From an uncultured Bacteroidales bacterium (GTDB lineage Bacteria; Bacteroidota; Bacteroidia; Bacteroidales; UBA932), in NCBI GenBank assembly GCA_934725015.1, contig CAKVAS010000025.1:1-30316 (forward strand): DNA of 30,316 nucleotides. The letters run 5' to 3'. Position numbers and translations under genes: made by a program. A model generated the notes under the pieces. The model worked only from the letters and a program-made list of their open reading frames with translations, searched no databases and was not told where the DNA came from. Position 1 is the stretch's first letter, and every line of letters starts with the position of its first letter. Shown here in pieces: positions 14,407-22,179 of this stretch.

Positions 14407-15471
14407 ATGGAAAAGGCAGGATTTGTGAAGGCAGGAAATTTTGTAGCAGATGAGAATTATTCAACTTGGTTGAAGTCAATCAAAGGAAGACTCAGGCACG
14501 CTCAAATAAAGGCATCCGTGCGGATTAACCAATCGATGCTCGAATTCTACTGGGAACTGGGGCACGACATCAACACTTTGCAGGATACTTATTCTTGGGG
14601 AAGCGGATTCTTCGAGAAACTGAGTCTGGATTTGAGAAACGAGTTCCCTGGACAGGAAGGCTATTCCGTCACCAACCTTAGATACATCAAGAATTGGTAT
14701 GCGTTTTACAGTCAATATGATACAATTCGTTACCAAGTTGGTAACGAATTAAATGATTCAATGCCGGAGAAGTTCGCATACATTCCGTGGAGGCATCATA
14801 TCGATATACTTAGAAGGTGCAAGAATCTAGATGAGGCCTTGTTCTATATTGATGAGACTATCTCTAACGGATGGAGTCGCAGCGAGATGAACAGTCAGAT
14901 AGACTCGAATCTTTTTGCGTCCAAGGGCAAGGCTTTATCTAATTTCAATGAAAAACTTCCGGCAATTCAAGGCAAGCTGGCCGACGAAATACTCAAAGGT
15001 GAATATAAGCTTGATTTTCTGCCGATTGCAGGAGATGTCGAGGAAAGAAAGCTGGAAGATGCATTGGCCCAGAACATTACTCGATTCCTTCTGGAATTGG
15101 GAAGCGGTTTCGCTTACGTTGGCAGACAGATGGAATTGAGAATCTCAGGACCTGATGCGACATCATTCTTCCCGGATATGGTATTCTACCACATCAAGAT
15201 GAAGTGTTACGTCGTGGTGGAGCTCAAAGTGGTGGACTTCATTCCGGAATTTGCAGGGAAGATCAATTTCTATGTCAATGCTGCCGACGCTCTTCTGAAA
15301 GGTGAGGACGACAATCCGAGCATCGGGCTACTGATTTGTCGCGCTCGTAATAAAACAGTGGTAGAATGGTCGCTTAAAGGCATCAGCAATCCTCTCGGCG
15401 TCGCCACTTATCAACTGCAGAAAGTAGTAGATAATACTATTGCGGAACAGGAAGACTGCAAGAAAAAGTAA
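14407..15471 (+). CDS. DUF1016 (YhcG-type) PD-(D/E)XK nuclease
   Basis: 354 residues from the ATG at 14407, chosen because it follows the promoter; the open frame upstream is antisense-like text across the lipocalin gene. The N-terminal DUF1016 helical domain (about 20-160) contains SVRINQSMLEFYWELG, GWGSGFFEKLS-like YSWGSGFFEKLS and the FAYIPWRHHIDIL segment. The C-terminal nuclease domain (about 185-340) carries FFPDMVFYH (D257) and VVELK (E272, K274), the PD-(D/E)XK metal-binding set, then PSIGLLICRARNKTVVEWSL. Such proteins are often found near Type I restriction systems and mobile elements; a defence role is suspected, not shown. Here it stands alone between lipocalin and obg, is AT-richer than both, and is probably acquired. 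Confidence 0.88.
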   Translation: MEKAGFVKAGNFVADENYSTWLKSIKGRLRHAQIKASVRINQSMLEFYWELGHDINTLQDTYSWGSGFFEKLSLDLRNEFPGQEGYSVTNLRYIKNWYAFYSQYDTIRYQVGNELNDSMPEKFAYIPWRHHIDILRRCKNLDEALFYIDETISNGWSRSEMNSQIDSNLFASKGKALSNFNEKLPAIQGKLADEILKGEYKLDFLPIAGDVEERKLEDALAQNITRFLLELGSGFAYVGRQMELRISGPDATSFFPDMVFYHIKMKCYVVVELKVVDFIPEFAGKINFYVNAADALLKGEDDNPSIGLLICRARNKTVVEWSLKGISNPLGVATYQLQKVVDNTIAEQEDCKKK

Positions 15472-15558
15472 AAAATCGTCATAGAGTCCAAGAACGGGCT
15501 CCCCAAAATTCATAATTGCCGTCAACGACGGAAAGGTTAAAAATGCTCATTAAATTGT

Positions 15559-15566
15559 TATCTTTG
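15559..15566 (+). promoter_or_regulatory. -7 element for obg
   Basis: TATCTTTG fits TAnnTTTG and gives obg a leader of about 130 nt, which includes a CTCCG/CGGAG hairpin around 15636-15653. No strong -33 TTG at the usual spacing. Confidence 0.5.
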
Positions 15567-15701
15567 CACCTTTGAACGCAAAGCACCAATTTGGTAGTAT
15601 CGTTTTTGTGGCAAATTGCACGAAAATTTTGTTACTCCGTTGTTACTCGGAGGTTAAAAGAGCCGTAAAAGACCAGTTACTTAATTGATAAATAAAGAAT
15701 T

Positions 15702-16694
15702 ATGCCAGACAGCAACTTTATTGACTACGTGAAGATTTTCTGCGCTTCGGGAAACGGGGGCGCGGGGTCGATGCATTTGAGGAGGGAGAAATATGTGCCC
15801 AAGGGCGGGCCGGACGGAGGGGACGGAGGACGCGGAGGGAATGTCATTCTGCGGGCTAATCCTCAGTTCTGGACATTGATTCACCTTAAGTATCAGAAAC
15901 ATATACGGGCGGAGCACGGCGAGGCCGGGAGCGGGGCGCTCTGCAACGGCAAGGCCGGGAAGGATGTCTATCTGGATGTGCCGCTCGGAACGGTGGCCAA
16001 GGACGCGGAGACGGGCGAGGTGCTGCACGAGATGGTGGAGCCGGGAGAGGAGTATGTGCTCGTCAAGGGCGGGCGCGGAGGTCTGGGCAACGCCAACTTC
16101 AAGAGTCCGACGAACCAGACGCCGAGATATGCGCAGCCGGGTGAACCCGGGTCGGAGGGCTGGTATATCCTTGAACTGAAGCTGCTTGCCGACGTGGGAC
16201 TCGTCGGGTTCCCTAATGCCGGGAAATCCACGCTGCTTTCGACGGTGTCGGCCGCAAAGCCTAAAATCGCGAACTATGCGTTCACGACACTTGAGCCGAG
16301 CGTCGGTGTGGTGCGCTACTATGACGACCGGTCGTTCGTCATGGCCGACATTCCGGGAATCATAGAGGGTGCGCACGACGGCAAGGGTCTGGGAATCAGG
16401 TTTCTCCGGCATATTGAAAGGAATTCAGTGCTGCTGTTCATGGTTTCCGCCGAAGAGGAGGACATAAAGAAAAGCTACGAGATACTGCTCGACGAGCTGC
16501 GGGAGTACAATCCGGAACTGCTCGTGAAGAACCGCGTGCTCGCCGTGACCAAGTCGGATATGCTGGACGAGCATCTTGAGGCAGAGATTGAGCCGGCGCT
16601 GCCGGAAGGGGTGCCGCACGTGTTCATTTCCTCGTTTTCCGGAGAAGGGATACAGCGGCTGAAAGACCTCCTGTGGGAAAGCCTGCACAAATAA
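15702..16694 (+). CDS. obg: Ribosome-associated GTPase Obg
   Basis: 330 residues. The glycine-rich OBG domain fills the first ~160 residues (GNGGAGSMHLRREKYVPKGG, GGDGGRGGNV, GGRGGLGNANF). The G domain follows: G1 GFPNAGKS (169-176), switch FTTLEP, G3 DIPG (216-219) and G4 TKSD (283-286). There is no long C-terminal extension, as usual in Bacteroidota. Obg binds the 50S subunit and links GTP and stress signals to ribosome maturation and cell-cycle control. Its GC-rich composition returns to the genomic background after the AT-richer DUF1016 gene. A multi-stem element starts five bases after the stop codon. Confidence 0.96.
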   Translation: MPDSNFIDYVKIFCASGNGGAGSMHLRREKYVPKGGPDGGDGGRGGNVILRANPQFWTLIHLKYQKHIRAEHGEAGSGALCNGKAGKDVYLDVPLGTVAKDAETGEVLHEMVEPGEEYVLVKGGRGGLGNANFKSPTNQTPRYAQPGEPGSEGWYILELKLLADVGLVGFPNAGKSTLLSTVSAAKPKIANYAFTTLEPSVGVVRYYDDRSFVMADIPGIIEGAHDGKGLGIRFLRHIERNSVLLFMVSAEEEDIKKSYEILLDELREYNPELLVKNRVLAVTKSDMLDEHLEAEIEPALPEGVPHVFISSFSGEGIQRLKDLLWESLHK

Positions 16695-16698
16695 CGGA

Positions 16699-16815
16699 GG
16701 GGCGCATAAAAGGCGGATTGCGGCGTTACTCGTCTTGACAGAATCCTCACAACCATAAGGTTGCTGCGGTTCTGCCTTCACCGAGTGCCTTGCACTCCAT
16801 CCTTTTATGCTCCCC
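16699..16815. other. Multi-stem inverted-repeat element between obg and the PAP2 gene
   Basis: Outer arms GGGGCGCATAAAAGG (16699-16713) and CCTTTTATGCTCCCC (16801-16815) pair at 14 of 15 positions. Inside are two further hairpins. One is CAGAATCC with GGTTCTG (one bulged T) enclosing CAACC-ATAA-GGTTG (16739-16774). The other is GAGTGC-CTT-GCACTC (16783-16797). The whole could fold as a three-way junction. It may be a non-autonomous mobile or REP-like element, a structured RNA, or a complex terminator for obg; I do not recognise it. Confidence 0.65.
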
Positions 16816-16822
16816 CCCCCCG

Positions 16823-16852
16823 AACTGCTTAGAGCCGCTTAGAACTGCTTAC
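16823..16852. repeat. Three 10-bp tandem repeats before the PAP2 gene
   Basis: AACTGCTTAG, AGCCGCTTAG and AACTGCTTAC follow each other exactly, 21 nt upstream of the PAP2-protein start and directly after a run of ten C residues (16812-16821). Confidence 0.6.
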
Positions 16853-16873
16853 ATAAGAAAAACAGAGACAATT

Positions 16874-17545
16874 ATGATACAGAACCTTACAACGACGCTC
16901 GAACAGCTTGAGATGCTGGACAAGGAAGCGACGCTCGCAATCAACACCAGCGGCGGGGCGTTCACTGATGCCGTGATGCCCGTGTTCTCGCACGTAAAGG
17001 CCTGGATTCCGCTCTACCTTGTCGTGCTCGGGATTATCATCTACCGCATGGGATGGAAGGCCGGGCTCGTCGTCACGCTCGCCCTCGTGCTGAACGTCGT
17101 CTGCGCCGACCAGCTGGCGAATCTCGTGAAGGACGGGGTTGCGAGGCTTCGCCCGTGCATGGACCCGTGGATGAAGGCGCATGGGCTCAGGGTGCTTGAA
17201 GGCGGAGGAGGATGCGGGTTCTACTCCGGTCACGCCGCAAACGTGTTCTCCTTCGCAATGTGCTCGATGCTCTGCCTTTCCTTCATCAGGAGCCGCAAGG
17301 GCGCGATGGGACGGGAGAACGGGACGAACAGAAAGATATTTCTCGGAATATACGGGAGCGTCATCTTTCTCTGGGCAATGGCAGTCAGCATCAGCCGCGT
17401 CTATTGCGGGAAGCACTTCCTCGGAGACATCACCGTCGGAGCATTCTCCGGTCTCATCACAGGAAGCCTGCTGGCTCTCGCGGCGATAATGGCAGTCAGA
17501 CATATAAGGGCAATACGCGAATCCGTCCGCCCCGGAATTGCATAA
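16874..17545 (+). CDS. PAP2-family membrane phosphatase
   Basis: 223 residues from the ATG at 16874 (MIQNLTTTLEQ); the longer frame would start inside the multi-stem element. Several transmembrane segments (WIPLYLVVLGIIIYRM, GLVVTLALVLNVVC, FLGIYGSVIFLWAMAVSI, LITGSLLALAAIMAV). The PAP2 catalytic motifs are present: KDGVARLRP (86-94), YSGH (117-120, in place of the usual PSGH) and SRVYCGKHFLGD (174-185). Enzymes of this type dephosphorylate phosphatidate or undecaprenyl pyrophosphate on the periplasmic side; the substrate is not decidable here. A convergent terminator separates it from murF. Confidence 0.92.
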   Translation: MIQNLTTTLEQLEMLDKEATLAINTSGGAFTDAVMPVFSHVKAWIPLYLVVLGIIIYRMGWKAGLVVTLALVLNVVCADQLANLVKDGVARLRPCMDPWMKAHGLRVLEGGGGCGFYSGHAANVFSFAMCSMLCLSFIRSRKGAMGRENGTNRKIFLGIYGSVIFLWAMAVSISRVYCGKHFLGDITVGAFSGLITGSLLALAAIMAVRHIRAIRESVRPGIA

Positions 17546-17565
17546 GGAACTCCATCTACAAAACA

Positions 17566-17610
17566 ATACAGGCTCCAACTGAATATGCTCAAGTCGGAGC
17601 CTGTATATTT
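17566..17610 (+). terminator. Terminator between the convergent PAP2 gene and murF
   Basis: ATACAGGCTCC (17566-17576) and GGAGCCTGTAT (17596-17606) form an 11-bp stem with a 19-nt loop, followed by TTTT. The stem can serve both strands. Confidence 0.8.
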
Positions 17611-17624
17611 TCTGCAATTCTGCA

Positions 17625-19013
17625 CTAAAGAACCGGGATTACCTTCTCCATCCTCGTGCCGCGTGAGCCTTTTATGAGTATCGCGGCGGAAGAGAACCCG
17701 GACTCATGAGAGGCGATGTAGGCGGCAAGTTCGTCCGACGTGCTGAAACAGCGCTCCGCCCCGGCCTTGCGGAACTCCTCTCCCACGAAATAACCTTCAA
17801 GACCGTAGTCCGCAACGGCACGGAGAACCTTTGCGTGCTCAGCGACCGACTCATCTCCAAGCTCAAGCATATTCCCGAGCAGGACGATTTTCTTCGCCGC
17901 ATCAAAGCCCGCGAAATTGTCCAGCGCCGCCTTCATGCTCGAAGGATTGGCATTGTAGGCATCTACAATGAGGATGTTGCGCCCGGTACGCTGCATCTGC
18001 GAGCGGTTGTTTGACGGGACATATGATGCGACCGCAGCAATGGCATCGGCCTCCGGGACTCCGAAGAAATGTCCTATGCAGAGAGCCGTGAGCACATTGT
18101 CGGCATTGTATGAGCCGACAAGCTTCGTCTCCACCTGCTTGCCGTCGGCAAGGAGAAGACGAAGATACGGATGCGCGGCATCGGGCGTCAGGACGCGGGT
18201 TCCGGAAAAATTAAGCCCGTACGGAACGGCAAGCAGCCTTTCTGAAGCGCGTTTCCGACGGTCGCGGCCAAGAAAAGTCGCCCGGTCGAAGACATAATCT
18301 CCCGGTGCAGCCACGAAGCCCCTTGAAGCAGCCATCTCAACCAACAGCGGATTGTCCTGATTCACGAAAACAGTCCCCGCTCCCCCGTCGTTTCCGGCGA
18401 TGAAGTCATACATTTCTCCCTTAGTGGCCTTCACGCCCTCAAAAGAGCCGAAGCCAAGGAGATGCCCTTTGCCGACATTTGTTATGAGCCCGAAATCCGG
18501 AGCGGCTATATCGACAAGTTCCTTAATGTCGCCGGGGTGGCTCGCGCCCATTTCTATGACGGCGATTTCCGTATCCGACGAAATACCGAGGACAGTCAGC
18601 GGCACGCCGATGTTGTTGTTCAGATTACCGGAGGTGGCGTGGGTGCGGAATTTCGCAGAAAGCACGGCATTGACGAGTTCCTTCGTCGTCGTCTTTCCGT
18701 TCGTCCCGGTAAGCCCGAGGACAGGGATGCTGAACCTGTCGCGATGGTGGCGGGCAAGTGTCCAAAGCGCCCGCAGAGTGTCCGGGACGGGGATGAGACG
18801 AGGCTCGTCCGCGGCCGCAGAGGCAACAGGAGAGCCCTCATCGACGACGGCGTAGGCCGCTCCGGCTTCGAGAGCCTTGAGAGCATACTCATTGCCGTCG
18901 AAATTCTCGCCCTTCAGTGCAAAGAAGAACTCTCCCCCGCTGATTTTACGGCTATCGGTCGTGACCTTGCCGTCGCAGGAGATGAATATGCTGTATAACT
19001 TGTTTATGTCCAT
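17625..19013 (-). CDS. murF: UDP-N-acetylmuramoyl-tripeptide--D-alanyl-D-alanine ligase
   Basis: 462 residues. The N-terminal Mur ligase domain has VTTDSRKISGGEFFFALKGENFDGNEY; TDSR followed by a FFALKG segment is typical of MurF. The ATP-binding loop is LTGTNGKTTTKELV (about 101-114). ATSGNLNNNIGVPLTVL and EMGASHPGDI follow, then the C-terminal domain with DAYNANPSSMKAAL, the MurF signature. It adds D-Ala-D-Ala to UDP-MurNAc-tripeptide in the cytosol, the last cytoplasmic step of precursor assembly. Located 84 nt downstream of dut on the same strand and away from any mur/fts cluster. Confidence 0.96.
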   Translation of the reverse strand: MDINKLYSIFISCDGKVTTDSRKISGGEFFFALKGENFDGNEYALKALEAGAAYAVVDEGSPVASAAADEPRLIPVPDTLRALWTLARHHRDRFSIPVLGLTGTNGKTTTKELVNAVLSAKFRTHATSGNLNNNIGVPLTVLGISSDTEIAVIEMGASHPGDIKELVDIAAPDFGLITNVGKGHLLGFGSFEGVKATKGEMYDFIAGNDGGAGTVFVNQDNPLLVEMAASRGFVAAPGDYVFDRATFLGRDRRKRASERLLAVPYGLNFSGTRVLTPDAAHPYLRLLLADGKQVETKLVGSYNADNVLTALCIGHFFGVPEADAIAAVASYVPSNNRSQMQRTGRNILIVDAYNANPSSMKAALDNFAGFDAAKKIVLLGNMLELGDESVAEHAKVLRAVADYGLEGYFVGEEFRKAGAERCFSTSDELAAYIASHESGFSSAAILIKGSRGTRMEKVIPVL

Positions 19014-19097
19014 ATCCCAAAATCCTTAAAATGCCAGTCCTTGCCTTACTTGCCGCGAACGGAATGAAAAATCCGTCCAATGACACCGAAATGAATA

Positions 19098-19529
19098 TCA
19101 GCGTCCGGTTGAACCGAGTCCCCCCTCGCCGCGGGCCGTGTTGTCGAGCTGTTCGACTTCCTCCCACTCGACGCGCTCGTAGCGGGCGACTATCATCTGG
19201 GCGATGCGCTCGCCCGGATTCACGACAAAATCCTTGTCGGAGAGGTTTATGAGAATGGCGGCAATCTCACCGCGATAGTCCGCGTCTATGGTGCCCGGGG
19301 TGTTCAGAACCGTGATTCCGTGCTTTGCCGCAAGCCCGCTGCGCGGACGGACCTGAGCCTCGGTTCCCTTGGGGAGGGCTATCCTTAGACCGGTCGGAAC
19401 AATCACCCTCTGAAGCGGGGCGATAGTAATAGGTTCGTCAATGTTCGCCTTCAAATCGACTCCTGCCGAGTCTTCAGTCGCATAGGCCGGGGCATCCCAG
19501 CGCGAGCCGTTTATAATCCTTACCTTCAT
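19098..19529 (-). CDS. dut: dUTP diphosphatase
   Basis: 143 residues from the ATG at 19529 (MKVRIINGS); a GTG two codons upstream is less likely. All five trimeric dUTPase motifs are present: I AGVDLKA, II RPRSGLAAKHGI, III GTIDADYRGEI with the catalytic Asp and the uracil-pocket Tyr, IV GERIAQMIV, and V RGEGGLGSTGR at the C-terminal arm. It hydrolyses dUTP to dUMP and PPi, limiting uracil in DNA and feeding dTMP synthesis. Read in the same direction as murF, probably one transcript. Confidence 0.96.
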   Translation of the reverse strand: MKVRIINGSRWDAPAYATEDSAGVDLKANIDEPITIAPLQRVIVPTGLRIALPKGTEAQVRPRSGLAAKHGITVLNTPGTIDADYRGEIAAILINLSDKDFVVNPGERIAQMIVARYERVEWEEVEQLDNTARGEGGLGSTGR

Positions 19530-19558
19530 TGTCACAATAAATTTAAACTTTCGCGACG

Positions 19559-19566
19559 CAAAGGTA
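19559..19566 (-). promoter_or_regulatory. Promoter for dut-murF
   Basis: Minus-strand TACCTTTG fits TAnnTTTG, 29 nt upstream of the dut ATG; a TTTTGCG block on the minus strand about 22 bp upstream may be the -33 region. Confidence 0.6.
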
Positions 19567-19620
19567 GCAAGAATTACTCAGCTTCACGCAAAAGACAGCA
19601 TGAATCTGCGACGAAAAGGC

Positions 19621-19743
19621 CTAAACAAATTCAACGGAACGGAGTTCAAGACCGAGTTCACTGACCATCGCGCTTACGCTCTCGTATGAATTGTCAGATG
19701 AAATGAACGTGTTCATGAGGCTGATGATTGAATCTGTACGCAT
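19621..19743 (-). CDS. Possible 40-residue small protein
   Basis: ATG at 19743, stop TAG at 19621-19623, 40 codons. It begins MRTDSIISLMNTF and ends GLELRSVEFV, a balanced, non-repetitive composition with alternating hydrophobic and polar residues and no membrane segment. A minus-strand -7 element (TAATTTTG, 19817-19824) lies 73 nt upstream and a hairpin just beyond that. It sits between the Na/Pi cotransporter and dut, all on the minus strand. I know no family for it; a chance open frame in a 500-bp gap is possible. Confidence 0.35.
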   Translation of the reverse strand: MRTDSIISLMNTFISSDNSYESVSAMVSELGLELRSVEFV

Positions 19744-19816
19744 ATCTCTTGAATTTTAATGTTTTACACCTGTCTTGTTCTGGGCAGTCGCGAAGACCGT
19801 CCTCTGAATTACGATG

Positions 19817-19824
19817 CAAAATTA
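19817..19824 (-). promoter_or_regulatory. -7 element upstream of the small ORF
   Basis: Minus-strand TAATTTTG fits TAnnTTTG. Immediately upstream (19832-19854) CTTGTGCA and TGCACAAG form an 8-bp inverted repeat with a 7-base loop, placed where an operator would overlap the -33 region. The remaining gap sequence to 19900 is AT-rich with nothing else seen. Confidence 0.35.
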
Positions 19825-19905
19825 AGGCGAGCTTGTGCAAAACCACTGCACAAGTTCACCTTTTTGTAAATTTTTTCAAAAAATATTTCAGAACAAAGAC
19901 TTCTC

Positions 19906-20048
19906 GGCTCCGCTCGAAGTGACAGGGGGCAAAAGCCACCACGGCTCGGACAAAGCCATTTCACTAGGCTCCGCTCGAAGTGACAGAGGAACAAAAGCCA
20001 CCACGGCTCGGACAAAGCCATTTCCCTCGGCTCCGCTCGAAATGACAG
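19906..20048. repeat. 61/62-bp tandem repeat, two and a third copies
   Basis: The core GGCTCCGCTCGAAGTGACAG begins at 19906 and 19967, and a one-base variant at 20029. The intervening segments are nearly identical (AAAGCCACCACGGCTCGGAC, then AAAGCCATTTC), giving periods of 61 and 62 bp. The last core ends three bases from the Na/Pi cotransporter stop codon (minus strand, 20052). The core belongs to the same palindromic family as those at 10380, 12983 and 25904. Confidence 0.85.
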
Positions 20049-20051
20049 AAA

Positions 20052-21881
20052 CTAGTTGCTTCCCTTTCCCGGCTTGAGGTTGACCAGCGCCTCGACGACG
20101 TTCACGACGTAGTCCCCTATCTTCTCGCACTCGACAATCAGGTCCATGTAGGCGGAACCCGTCGCGTACTCATATTTCCCCTCATTCAGGTCGATGATGT
20201 TCTGCTCCTTGAGGTTATTGCGCATCTCGTTGATATTCTGCTCCGTGTTGAGCGTCAGCTTGAGGTTCCCGATGTGCTGGCCGTTGTCCTTGAGAATCGC
20301 GGCCATCTGGTCGAACGCCGTGCGGACGAGGTCGAACATCGCGGCGAAATTCTCGTTCATCGACTGCGTGAACACGATATGGTTCTCGTTGCGGCGCTGG
20401 AGGATGCGGGCCATGTTGTAGTAGCTGTCGCCGATGCTCTCGATTTCCGAAATCTCGCGGAGCTTGGCCTGAATAGAATGCTTGGACTCGTCGCTGAGCC
20501 GGCCGTCGGCAACCCTGCTCAGATAGGCGGCAATCTCGACCTCCATGTTGTCGCTTATGTTCTCATATTTCTGAACCCTGAGGAACAGGGACGAGAACTC
20601 GTCCTGATCCGTCTCCGAATACATCCGCTGAATCATCTCGTGCATCCTGTAGGTCCGGTCGCTCATGAGGACAATCTCCTTGTGAGCCTGAAGGATGGAA
20701 AGTTCTGAAGTTGACATGAGACCGCCGGATATGAATTCGAGATGGGACTTGCCGTCGTCTTCAAGACTTTTCTCCCTGCGTGACGGGACAAGGAAAGTCA
20801 CAGCCTTGACATAGAAATTGGTGAACCATATCATCACGCCTATATTTATAAGGTTGAAGACGGTATGGAACATCGAAAGGCCGAACGAAACATAATACTG
20901 CATTGCCGCGAAGTTCGCGATAAGCACGTCGTTTCCTCTGACAGACGGGTCGAGACGTCCGTCGGCGAGGGCGGCGACGGTAGAAGGGTCTGCGGAATTG
21001 GCATAAGCATAGAGCGCGTTGGGGTCGCCGACGCAGCCGGTCGTTATCCATGAGATGAGCTTCATGTAAGGACGGTAGAGCGCGAGAGCCCACACCGAGC
21101 CGAGCAGGTTGAACATCAGATGCCCGGCGGCCGCGCGCTTAGCCATGACGTTACCGGATACGGACGCTATTATAGGCGTGATGCAGGTTCCTATGTTGCC
21201 GCCGAGCACGAGGGCAGCGGCGAGGTCGAAGGTAATCCAGCCCTTGCTGCACATTATCAGCGCAATCGCGAAGGTCGCGCTGGAGGCCTGGACGACCATC
21301 GTAAGGACCATTCCGACAATGACAAAGACCATCACGGACCAGAAGCCCATATCGGACCAGCGCCTGAGGGTGTCAAAGACCGCAGGGTTCGCCTGCAGGT
21401 CGGGCACGGAGTGGTTGAGGTAGTCCAGTCCGAGGAACAGGAGCGCGAAGCCGATGAGGAACTCGCCCCAGTTCGTATAGGCGGATTTCTTCATAAAAAG
21501 AAGCGGCACCCCGATCGCGAAAAGCGGTACGGCGAATGTCGCTATATCTACCTTAAATCCGAAAAGTGAAATAATCCAGGCCGTGAACGTCGTTCCCACG
21601 TTGGCGCCGAAGATGACCGCCATCGATTGCTGGAGCGAGATGAGACCGGCATTGACGAAAGAGACAATCATCGTTGTCGTTGCCGACGAGGACTGGACGA
21701 GCGCAGTGATGAAGATGCCGGTCAGAGCTCCGAGGAACTTGTTGTTGGTCATCAGTGCCAATATGTCTCTCAACTTGTTTCCGGCCGCCTTCTGCAGCCC
21801 CTCACTCATGAGCTTCATCCCATACAGGAACATCCCGACGGAGCCTATAAGGGTAAGAATTTCCAAAAATCCGAAATTCAT
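20052..21881 (-). CDS. Na+/phosphate cotransporter with C-terminal PhoU-like domain
   Basis: 609 residues from the ATG at 21881 (MNFGFLEILTLIG); the frame extends 37 codons upstream with polar, non-membrane sequence. The two inverted NaPi-II repeats are clear: QSSSATTTM (63-71) with FGANVGTT (91-98), and QASSATFAI (198-206) with LGGNIGTCITP (226-236). About eight hydrophobic spans fill the first ~380 residues. The last ~200 residues are helical and PhoU-like (RVQKYENISDNMEVEIAAYL, EIESIGDSYYNMARIL). Bacterial members import phosphate with sodium across the inner membrane. The gene stands alone; downstream lies the 61-bp repeat array. No clear promoter was found in the 298-bp gap shared with prfA. 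Confidence 0.92.
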   Translation of the reverse strand: MNFGFLEILTLIGSVGMFLYGMKLMSEGLQKAAGNKLRDILALMTNNKFLGALTGIFITALVQSSSATTTMIVSFVNAGLISLQQSMAVIFGANVGTTFTAWIISLFGFKVDIATFAVPLFAIGVPLLFMKKSAYTNWGEFLIGFALLFLGLDYLNHSVPDLQANPAVFDTLRRWSDMGFWSVMVFVIVGMVLTMVVQASSATFAIALIMCSKGWITFDLAAALVLGGNIGTCITPIIASVSGNVMAKRAAAGHLMFNLLGSVWALALYRPYMKLISWITTGCVGDPNALYAYANSADPSTVAALADGRLDPSVRGNDVLIANFAAMQYYVSFGLSMFHTVFNLINIGVMIWFTNFYVKAVTFLVPSRREKSLEDDGKSHLEFISGGLMSTSELSILQAHKEIVLMSDRTYRMHEMIQRMYSETDQDEFSSLFLRVQKYENISDNMEVEIAAYLSRVADGRLSDESKHSIQAKLREISEIESIGDSYYNMARILQRRNENHIVFTQSMNENFAAMFDLVRTAFDQMAAILKDNGQHIGNLKLTLNTEQNINEMRNNLKEQNIIDLNEGKYEYATGSAYMDLIVECEKIGDYVVNVVEALVNLKPGKGSN

Positions 21882-22068
21882 ATTTTCTATTTTAATTTCT
21901 CTTGCTTTCCCCGGATAGACGAAGGGCGTACAAGAAGTTTTAGACCGCGAATTTACAATCTGATTGCCAAATAGACAATGCCTGACGGACATTTATGACA
22001 AAAAAATGAAAATTTTATAAACATTTCGATATTTCTGCGAGAAAAATGAATCATGCGACGAAATATTT

Positions 22069-22099
22069 TTGTAAAAAAGCAAAAGCAATCCTAAATTTG
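22069..22099 (+). promoter_or_regulatory. Promoter for prfA
   Basis: TTG at 22069-22071 (within TTTTTG) and TAAATTTG at 22092-22099, spacing 20 bp, a very good Bacteroidota promoter. It gives prfA a leader of roughly 75 nt. Confidence 0.75.
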
Positions 22100-22112
22100 C
22101 AGGATTTTACGG

Positions 22113-22151
22113 GGATATATTTTTCGTACCGTATTAAGGTAATATATATCC
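22113..22151 (+). promoter_or_regulatory. Hairpin in the prfA leader
   Basis: GGATATAT (22113-22120) pairs with ATATATCC (22144-22151), with an inner TACC/GGTA pair (22127-22130, 22138-22141). The stem lies within the predicted untranslated leader, 28 nt from the start codon, and could affect translation initiation. Confidence 0.5.
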
Positions 22152-22179
22152 TTAAACACGAATTTACATTTACAGACAG

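Noticed and set aside
33..16842. The 12-mer AGAGCCGCTTAG occurs both at 36-47 and 16831-16842
   Set aside because: Many 12-mer pairs are expected by chance in 30 kb, and the flanks do not match.
19906..20048. Possible CRISPR array in the 61-bp repeats
   Set aside because: The 'spacers' between cores are themselves nearly identical, there are only three cores, and no cas gene is nearby.
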